Part shown: piece after piece, positions 6,872 through 11,770 of the stretch | Layout: every line of letters starts with the position of its first letter | How positions within the stretch are numbered: position 1 is the stretch's first letter | From: JAXGPP01 sp964436865 | GTDB taxonomy: Bacteria > Planctomycetota > Planctomycetia > Pirellulales > Thermoguttaceae | Reading direction: 5' to 3' | Assembly (NCBI GenBank): GCA_964436865.1 | Contig: CAYTFK010000227.1 | Span: forward strand, 1-11,770 | DNA length: 11,770 bases | Notes under the pieces: model-generated | The model's database searches: none | Seen by the model: only the letters and a program-made list of their open reading frames with translations | Told to the model about the DNA's origin: nothing | Made by a program: the position numbers and the translations under genes

Positions 6872-8590
6872 TCACGGCACCATCCACGTCAACACATACG
6901 CCTGCAACAGCACCAGCAGGCCCATCAGCGAGGCCAGCAGGATGCTGTGCCAGAAGACGAATCGCAGGATCTCGCCCTCCTGCCCCGGCTGGTTTGTCGC
7001 CGCCGCCGACACCACGATGCTTTGCGCGTCGATCATCTTCCCCATCACCCCGCCCGTGCTGTTGGCGGTGGTGATCAGTACCGGGTTGAGCCCAAGCTGC
7101 TCGGCCGTCACTTTCTGCAGGCTGCCGAACAGCGCGTTCGACGACGTGTCGGAACCGGTCAGCGCCACGCCCAGCCATCCCAGCATCGCGGCAAAGAACG
7201 GATAGAGCACGCCCGTGTACGTGAACGCCAGCCCCAAAGTCACGTCGGTGCCGCTGAACCGCGTGGTGAAGGCGATCGCCAGCATCGTGCCGATGGTGAA
7301 GATCGGCCAGCGCATCCGTACCACGGTCGCGGCAAAGATCCGCGCAAACCGCCGTGGTCCGATCCCCATCCACGCCGCCGACAGGATCGCCGCCGCGAAG
7401 ATGCTCGTCCCCGTGGCCGAAAGCCAGTTGAAGCGGAACACGGCGTCTTCGGCCTTCTCGCGCCGGGCAACGGCCGGCACGTCGCGATACACCAACTGAT
7501 GAAGATGGGGCACCTCGACCTTCCTCTCGGTGAAGCCTGCCAGAAAATTCGGCTTTTCCCACCAGCCCAGTGGTTCCGCCGCCGACCGGGCCGACAACGC
7601 CGCCGGCCCCAGTCCCCCGTCGAGAAACACCCGGAAATGCGGGCTTCCCCACACGAAGATGCAGCCGATCAGGATCACCCACGGCAGCCAGGCCGAGATG
7701 ATCTCACGCCGGGTGAACTCCTTTCGATCGGCGATATCCTCCGCCGGTTCTTCTTCTCCCTCAAATCGCCACACCTCCGCCGGCTGCCATACCTTGAGTA
7801 GTAGCGTCGTGGCCACCAGCGAAGTCAGCCCGGCCCCAACGTCCACCAGCGTCGGCCCCCAGAAATTCGAAATCGCGAATTGCACCGCCGCGAAGCTGCC
7901 GCCGCTCACAAGAACGGCCGGCCACACTCCCTTCAGACCTCGCCAACCCGACATCGCCACGACCAGCCATGCCGGAACGATCACCGAGAAAAACGGCAAC
8001 TGGCGGCCCGCCATCTGGCTGATCTTCATCTCGTCCAGCCCGGTCACCGTGCTCAGCGTGGTGATCGGAATGCCCAGCGACCCGAACGCCACCGGCGCCG
8101 TGTTGGCGATCAGCGCCAACCCTGCCGCGTAAAGCGGCTTGAAGCCCGAGCCGATCATCAGCGCCGCGGAAATCGCCACCGGTGTGCCGAAGCCCGCCAT
8201 GCCCTCGATCAGCCCGCCGAAGCTGTACGCGATGAGGATCGCCTGGATCCGCCGGTCGGGCGAGAGCGAGGCCACCGAAACCTTGACCTTCTCGAACTCG
8301 CCGGCCTCCACGGTCAGGCTGAACAGAAACACGGCCGACACGACGATCCAGGCGATCGGAAACAGCCCGAAGCACGCTCCGTAGCCGGCCGCCGCCAGGG
8401 CGGAAATGGCCGGCATCTTGTAGACGAAGATCGCCACGCCCAGCGCGGTCGCCAATCCGGCCGCCGCCGCCCGCGGCGCCGGCCAGCTCAAGAGCCCCAG
8501 CGTCCCCAGCAGCACCACAATCGGCATCGCGGCCAGGATCGTCGAAAGGACGACCGAGCCGGTCGGGTTGTAGTCCTGAGTCCACTCCAT
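6872..8590 (-). CDS. lctP: LctP-family permease (L-lactate / glycolate transporter)
   Basis: A 572-residue integral inner-membrane permease that would take up L-lactate, D-lactate or glycolate with protons. Family hallmarks are the N-terminus WTQDYNPTGSVVLSTILAA, AYSFGGLIEGMAGFGTPVAI (121-140), SGFKPLYAAGLALIANTAPVAFGSLGIPI (148-176), FRFNWLSATGTSIFAAAI (385-402), LGWLGVALTGSDTSSNALFG (470-489) and TTANSTGGVMGKMIDAQSI (507-525). Hydrophobic segments alternate through the chain. A charged loop at about 275-300 and a longer polar region at about 319-385 interrupt them, as in other members. Start at 8590 is preferred to the in-frame ATG at 8638, because it matches the family N-terminus and has GGGAGG seven bases upstream. 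No lactate dehydrogenase gene or regulator is adjacent. It converges with the peptidase gene and is divergent from priA. Confidence 0.93.
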   Translation of the reverse strand: MEWTQDYNPTGSVVLSTILAAMPIVVLLGTLGLLSWPAPRAAAAGLATALGVAIFVYKMPAISALAAAGYGACFGLFPIAWIVVSAVFLFSLTVEAGEFEKVKVSVASLSPDRRIQAILIAYSFGGLIEGMAGFGTPVAISAALMIGSGFKPLYAAGLALIANTAPVAFGSLGIPITTLSTVTGLDEMKISQMAGRQLPFFSVIVPAWLVVAMSGWRGLKGVWPAVLVSGGSFAAVQFAISNFWGPTLVDVGAGLTSLVATTLLLKVWQPAEVWRFEGEEEPAEDIADRKEFTRREIISAWLPWVILIGCIFVWGSPHFRVFLDGGLGPAALSARSAAEPLGWWEKPNFLAGFTERKVEVPHLHQLVYRDVPAVARREKAEDAVFRFNWLSATGTSIFAAAILSAAWMGIGPRRFARIFAATVVRMRWPIFTIGTMLAIAFTTRFSGTDVTLGLAFTYTGVLYPFFAAMLGWLGVALTGSDTSSNALFGSLQKVTAEQLGLNPVLITTANSTGGVMGKMIDAQSIVVSAAATNQPGQEGEILRFVFWHSILLASLMGLLVLLQAYVLTWMVP

Positions 8591-8649
8591 CGTGAAGCCT
8601 CCCTGGCCAGCACCCGGCGCAAACGAAACGCCCCCCATCCGGCACGAGC

Positions 8650-8668
8650 GCCGCGATTATAACGCGGC
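8650..8668 (-). promoter_or_regulatory. Consensus -10 (TATAAT) enclosed by a 6-bp inverted repeat, upstream of lctP
   Basis: GCCGCG and CGCGGC flank the 7-base A/T core ATTATAA. Read on the minus strand the core contains a perfect TATAAT (8661 to 8656), 66 bases before the permease start codon. No matching -35 is visible at 16-18 bases, as expected for a promoter that needs an activator. The flanking dyad is placed where a regulator would cover the -10 directly. Confidence 0.45.
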
Positions 8669-8841
8669 CGCCGTCGCCAGTGCGAGGGGCACCGATGGCA
8701 GCGACTTCTCCCCGTTGCCGCACACCGCTCACGCGACGTGTCAGAGCCAAATCCCACCAGCGCAAGCACTTCCGCAGAGCCCGTCTTCCCATGCCTGCTG
8801 CCTCTTCTCCGATGGCCCGCCACTCCAACCGCCTCGGGACG

Positions 8842-8860
8842 GGGCAATGCTAGCATGCCC
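8842..8860. promoter_or_regulatory. Dyad-symmetric site upstream of the priA promoter
   Basis: GGGCA and TGCCC enclose a perfect 10-bp palindrome, ATGCTAGCAT (8847-8856), giving GGGCAATGCTAGCATGCCC. It lies 28 bases upstream of the priA -35. It could be an operator, but nothing else in the window supports this. Confidence 0.25.
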
Positions 8861-8888
8861 TTTCTCGCATTTTTACTACACTGAACGG

Positions 8889-8917
8889 TTGTTTATACAC
8901 CGCTCCGCCCCTACAAT
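8889..8917 (+). promoter_or_regulatory. Candidate sigma70-like promoter of priA
   Basis: TTGTTT (8889-8894) and TACAAT (8912-8917) are separated by exactly 17 bases, downstream of an A/T-rich stretch (TTTTTACTACA) that could act as an UP element. The start of transcription would be near 8924, about 75 bases before the priA ATG. Confidence 0.55.
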
Positions 8918-8998
8918 TCATATATCGCCACAGTCGCATTCCTCGCCGGCGCCCGAGGCATCGCGCTCAACACGATCTCCGTATGGAGGAGGGCCGCC

Positions 8999-11302
8999 AT
9001 GGGACAGACATTCTCTGGACACGACGTGCCGCACGAGCGGCCCGCGACCGTCGTCTTGCCACCCGCCGCCGAAGCCGCCTCCTCCGCCGGGCAACTCGTC
9101 GCCCAGGTTGCCTTCAACCGGCCCCTCGAGAATACCTTCAGCTACCTCGTCCCCGATCGGTTCCGCGACGCCATCGAACCGGGCAAACGGGTGCGCGCTC
9201 CCTTCGGCCGCGGCAATCACCGCATGGTCGGCTTTTGTGTCGCCGTCGGCCCGCCGCCGGGCGACGCTCGCGAACTCAAGGAAATCGACGCCGTCGTCGA
9301 TCGCGATCCGCTCGTCTCGCCCACCATGCTCGAGCTGACGCGCTGGATCGCCGACCGCTATCTCTGCGGCTGGGGGCAGGTCCTCGATATCGCCGTGCCA
9401 CGCGGCGTAAAACGCGCCGCCGGCACCCGGGTAGTCACGTCGCTCCAGATCGCCTCGCATGCGCCGGCCGGCCTGCCGCAACTCGACCTGCCGGCCAAGC
9501 AGCGCGCGGCCCTCGAAACGCTCGCCCGTGCGGGCCGGCCCCTCCGCCCCGAGGAACTGATGGAACTGGCCGGTTGCGGCGCCGCCCCCATCAAGTCGCT
9601 CCGCGCCAAGGGGCTCATCCACGCGTCGACCGAGCGCGCCGAGGATTACGAGCCTTCGGTCCCGGCAAGCACGTGCGAGGCCGAACTCGAACTGAACCCC
9701 GATCAGAAACTGGCCCTCGACGCCATTGTCGCCGCCCTGCGCCGTGGCGAGCACCAGACGCTCCTCTTGCGCGGCGTCACCGGGAGCGGCAAAACCGAAG
9801 TCTATACCCAGGCCATCCGCGAGGTCGTGTTCGGCGGCCGCCAGGCCATCGTCCTCGTCCCCGAAATCAGCCTCACCCCGCAGACTATCCGCCGTTTCCG
9901 CGCGCGGTTCGAATCGGTGGCCGTGCTCCACAGCCACTTGAGCGACGCCGAGCGCCACTGGCACTGGCAGCAGATCGCGCGCGGCGAGGTTCAGGTGGTC
10001 GTCGGCGCCCGCAGCGCCGTCTTCGCCCCCACCCCGCACCTGGGGCTGATCGTCATCGACGAAGAGCACGAACCGTCGTTCAAGCAGGATACCGCTCCTC
10101 GCTACCATGCCCGCGATGTCGCCCGCGAGCGGGCCCGCCTCGAGAAGATCCCCCTCATTCTCGGCTCGGCCACGCCCACGCTCGAGTCGTGGCGCCGCGC
10201 GCAACTGAAGAAAGACGTGCTTGTTTCCCTCCCCGAACGGGTCCACGACCGGCCCCTGCCCCCCGTGGTCGTCGTCGATGTCCGCAACGATCCGCAGATC
10301 TCCCGCGGCGCGGCGATCGGCCGCGCCCTCGAGTCGGCCGTGCGGCGGTCGCTCGATACCGGCGGGCAGGTGATCCTCTTTCTCAACCTCCGCGGCTATT
10401 CGCCCACGCTCTGGTGCCGGGCGTGCGGCCGCGCGGCCAAGTGCCCGCACTGCGACATCACCCTCACCTTCCACAAGGATCGCGACGCCGCGCTCTGCCA
10501 TAGTTGCGGCTACACGGCCACCATCAGCCGCTGCCCGACCTGCGGCCAGGCGGCCATCCGCTACCTCGGCACCGGCACCCAGCGCCTGGAACGCGAAGTC
10601 CGCGGCAAGTTCCCCTCCCACCAGTGCCTGCGGATGGATAGCGACTCGATGCGCCGCTACGGCAGCCACGACGCGGCCCTCGAGGCCTTCCGCAAGCGCG
10701 AGGTCGACATCCTGCTCGGCACGCAGATGATCGCCAAGGGGCTCGACTTCCCCAACGTCACGCTCGTCGGCGTCGTCTCCGCCGACACCATCCTCCACCA
10801 GCCCGACTTCCGCGCCGCCGAGCGCACCTTCCAACTGATCGCCCAGGTGGCCGGGCGGACCGGCCGCGGCGAGCGCGGCGGCCGCGTATTCGTGCAGACC
10901 ACTTCGCCCACCGAACCGGCCATCCGCCATGCCGCCGAGCACGACTTCCTCGGCTTCGCCGCCGCGGAACTCCAGCGGCGGCGCGAGATGCTCCTGCCGC
11001 CCTATCAGCGGCTCGCCCGCGTCATCCTCCGCGGCATCGACGAAGCCCACGTCCGCCAGCAGGCCGACGCTATGGCCGAGATCCTTACCGCCTCCATCCA
11101 GTCGCTCGACCTCACCGTCCGCCTCCTCGGCCCCGCCCCGGCCCCCGTATCGAAGCTCAAGGATTTTTACCGCTATCACCTCCAGCTTTCCGCTGCCGAA
11201 ATCGGCTCGATCCACCGCCTCTGGCGCGACGCCGAACCCAAGTTCCCCCGCACTCGCGGCGTCGAACACATCATCGACGTCGACCCCAGCAACATGCGCT
11301 AG
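8999..11302 (+). CDS. priA: Primosomal protein N', replication-restart helicase PriA
   Basis: A 767-residue superfamily 2 DNA helicase that rebuilds replisomes at stalled forks. Residues 32-140 form the 3'-end DNA-binding domain (VAQVAFNRPLENTFSYLVP, then GKRVRAPFGRGNHRMVGF), followed by a winged-helix region to about 215. The helicase core has Walker A GVTGSGKT (259-266), VLVPEISLTPQ (285-295), VVVGARSAVFAP (333-344), the Walker B box D354-E-E-H357 and LGSATPTLES (388-397). Between helicase lobes is the zinc module with all eight cysteines: C473/C476, C482/C485, C500/C503, C512/C515. The aromatic-rich helicase part includes GTGTQRLE (524-531), QMIAKGLDFPNVTLVG and QVAGRTGRGERGGRV. The C-terminal domain ends LGPAPAPVSKLKDFYRYHLQL. 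The start at 8999 follows GGAGGAGGG and gives about 30 residues more than the usual PriA start. The gene is complete and no residue essential for the ATPase is missing. Confidence 0.97.
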   Translation: MGQTFSGHDVPHERPATVVLPPAAEAASSAGQLVAQVAFNRPLENTFSYLVPDRFRDAIEPGKRVRAPFGRGNHRMVGFCVAVGPPPGDARELKEIDAVVDRDPLVSPTMLELTRWIADRYLCGWGQVLDIAVPRGVKRAAGTRVVTSLQIASHAPAGLPQLDLPAKQRAALETLARAGRPLRPEELMELAGCGAAPIKSLRAKGLIHASTERAEDYEPSVPASTCEAELELNPDQKLALDAIVAALRRGEHQTLLLRGVTGSGKTEVYTQAIREVVFGGRQAIVLVPEISLTPQTIRRFRARFESVAVLHSHLSDAERHWHWQQIARGEVQVVVGARSAVFAPTPHLGLIVIDEEHEPSFKQDTAPRYHARDVARERARLEKIPLILGSATPTLESWRRAQLKKDVLVSLPERVHDRPLPPVVVVDVRNDPQISRGAAIGRALESAVRRSLDTGGQVILFLNLRGYSPTLWCRACGRAAKCPHCDITLTFHKDRDAALCHSCGYTATISRCPTCGQAAIRYLGTGTQRLEREVRGKFPSHQCLRMDSDSMRRYGSHDAALEAFRKREVDILLGTQMIAKGLDFPNVTLVGVVSADTILHQPDFRAAERTFQLIAQVAGRTGRGERGGRVFVQTTSPTEPAIRHAAEHDFLGFAAAELQRRREMLLPPYQRLARVILRGIDEAHVRQQADAMAEILTASIQSLDLTVRLLGPAPAPVSKLKDFYRYHLQLSAAEIGSIHRLWRDAEPKFPRTRGVEHIIDVDPSNMR

Positions 11303-11307
11303 CCCTC

Positions 11308-11549
11308 CGTACTCCTCACGCTCCGCGCCCCGTACTCCTCACGCTCCGCCGCGCCGTACTCCTCACGCTCCGCCGTGAGGTTAAGCTCGCTCCGCCGCGC
11401 CGTCCTCCTCACGCTCGGCGTCCCGTACTCCTCACGCTCCGCCGCCCCGTACTCCTCACGCTCCGCCGTGAGGTCAAGCTCGCTCCGCCGCGCCGTACTC
11501 CTCACGCTCCGCCGGGAGGTCAAGCGCGTTCCGCGTGAGGTAAAGCTCG
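11308..11549. repeat. Nested tandem repeat: 19-bp unit in a 93-bp higher-order period
   Basis: The unit CGTACTCCTCACGCTCCGC starts at 11308, 11331, 11355, 11401 (two mismatches), 11424, 11448 and 11494. The steps are 23, 24, 46, 23, 24, 46, so the array is a 93-bp super-unit (short, short, long) present twice plus a degenerate third beginning. The long member adds CGTGAGG-T-(T/C)-AAGCTCGCTCCGCCGCGC. Its CCTCACG and CGTGAGG arms pair around a 6-base loop. Because 93 is divisible by three, open frames with periodic peptides (AEREEYG) cross it; I do not regard these as genes. The array begins six bases after the priA stop. Confidence 0.9.
11361..11380 (+). terminator. Hairpin in the repeat, possible priA terminator
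   Basis: CCTCACG (11361-11367) and CGTGAGG (11374-11380) form a perfect 7-bp G/C-rich stem with a CTCCGC loop, 59 bases after the priA stop. The same hairpin recurs at 11454-11473 and with one mismatch at 11500-11519. No U-tract follows, so intrinsic termination is doubtful; it could instead stabilise the 3' end of the mRNA. Confidence 0.3.
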
Positions 11550-11580
11550 ATAGCTGCCTGGCGTGTTGGGCCGACTCAAG

Positions 11581-11681
11581 CAGCCCGTACGATGGGTCGA
11601 GCGTAGCGAGCCCCACCATCACTCGATGCCGCGCAGCCCGTACGATGGGTCGAGCGTAGCGAGCCCCACCATCACTCGATG
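11581..11681. repeat. Two identical 48-bp direct repeats (53-bp period)
   Basis: Copies at 11581-11628 and 11634-11681 are identical over 48 bases and separated by CCGCG. Each contains GATGGGTCGAGCG, TAGCGAGCCCC and CCATC, which are partly self-complementary (GATGG/CCATC; GGGTCG with CGA-G-CCC). From memory this resembles a family of intergenic repeats with a GGGTCGAGCG(A/T)AGCGAG core in many environmental genomes; not searched here. Confidence 0.85.
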
Positions 11682-11770
11682 AACACACCACTCTGGCGGT
11701 CACGTGGCCGCCGCGAAAACACCTGTAACTTCCGAACCTGCGTCGTCCGTTCCCGTCTGCCTCTTGGTTG
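11682..11770 (+). other. Window end, possible first codons of a downstream gene
   Basis: A GTG at 11704 opens a frame to the window edge that would read MAAAKTPVTSEPASSVPVCLLV. There is no convincing Shine-Dalgarno sequence and the stretch is too short to judge. Otherwise I see nothing in these bases. Confidence 0.15.

Larger units (their letters stand above)
8591..8998. other. 408-bp divergent intergenic region, no convincing gene
   Basis: This gap separates the starts of the permease (minus) and priA (plus). Open frames cross it on both strands, but their translations are rich in Arg, Pro and Ser with no recognisable domain, and they run on antisense or out of frame into the flanking genes. 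It holds a -10 element within an inverted repeat near the permease, a dyad at 8842-8860, an A/T-rich stretch at 8862-8898 and the priA promoter. The middle part (about 8670-8840) shows nothing I can name. Confidence 0.7.

Noticed and set aside
6363..7682. Long minus-strand open frame across the end of the peptidase and permease genes
   Set aside because: It overlaps two well-supported genes in another frame, and its sequence is Arg/Gly-rich without any recognisable motif.
7761..8828. Minus-strand open frame starting in the lctP-priA gap
   Set aside because: Most of it is the shadow of the permease in another frame; the unique N-terminal part has no domain or good start signal.
8592..9338. 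Plus-strand open frame across the lctP-priA gap into priA
   Set aside because: Pro/Ser/Arg-rich translation, no ribosome-binding site, wrong frame relative to priA, and it covers the promoter elements.
8918..11269. A 783-codon open frame on the minus strand, longer than priA itself
   Set aside because: It is exactly antisense to priA, low in complexity (Gly, Ala, Asp, Glu-rich) and has no domain. GC-rich codon use in priA leaves the opposite strand free of stops.
11308..11549. CRISPR array
   Set aside because: The spacing between the 19-bp units is only 4-5 bases, or 27 bases of repeated sequence. There are no unique spacers and no cas genes.
11299..11703. A 134-codon minus-strand gene with AEREEYG repeats
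   Set aside because: The periodic peptide follows from the 93-bp DNA period being a multiple of three. There is no start signal, and the frame continues through the unrelated 48-bp repeats.

Overview
The window is GC-rich bacterial chromosomal DNA. The content is two sulfatase sequences, a secreted protein of unknown family, a nucleoside-symporter-type MFS carrier, an exported S9 peptidase, an LctP-type permease and PriA, with long antisense shadow frames and short reiterated intergenic repeats. This best suggests a planctomycete (Pirellulales-like). That assignment is an inference from gene content; no taxonomic marker was searched.

Layout. Positions 1-4490 (minus strand) read as one operon: sulfatase (3102-4490), a 63-bp gap, MFS carrier (1737-3038), a 1-bp gap, secreted protein (350-1735), then directly after its stop codon and in the same frame the headless C-terminal part of a second sulfatase (1-349, running off the window). 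Positions 4491-4681 form a divergent promoter region with overlapping -10-like sequences and a perfect 10-bp inverted repeat. An exported S9 peptidase (4682-6775, plus) follows and converges on an LctP-family permease (6872-8590, minus). A 408-bp divergent region (8591-8998) holds a -10 element inside an inverted repeat for the permease and a good sigma70-like promoter for priA (8999-11302, plus). The last 470 bp carry a nested tandem repeat with hairpins, then two identical 48-bp repeats, and no convincing gene.

How the genes may work together. The sulfatase, carrier and secreted beta-rich protein would fit periplasmic removal of sulfate from a saccharide and uptake of the product; the substrate cannot be read from the sequence. 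The S9 peptidase, the lactate/glycolate-type permease and PriA look like independent metabolic and replication-restart functions.

No defence system, CRISPR array, transposase, phage gene, tRNA or rRNA is visible. The points most worth a second look are the sulfatase fragment joined at a stop codon, the unknown secreted protein, the inverted repeat between the divergent genes and the 93-bp higher-order repeat after priA.
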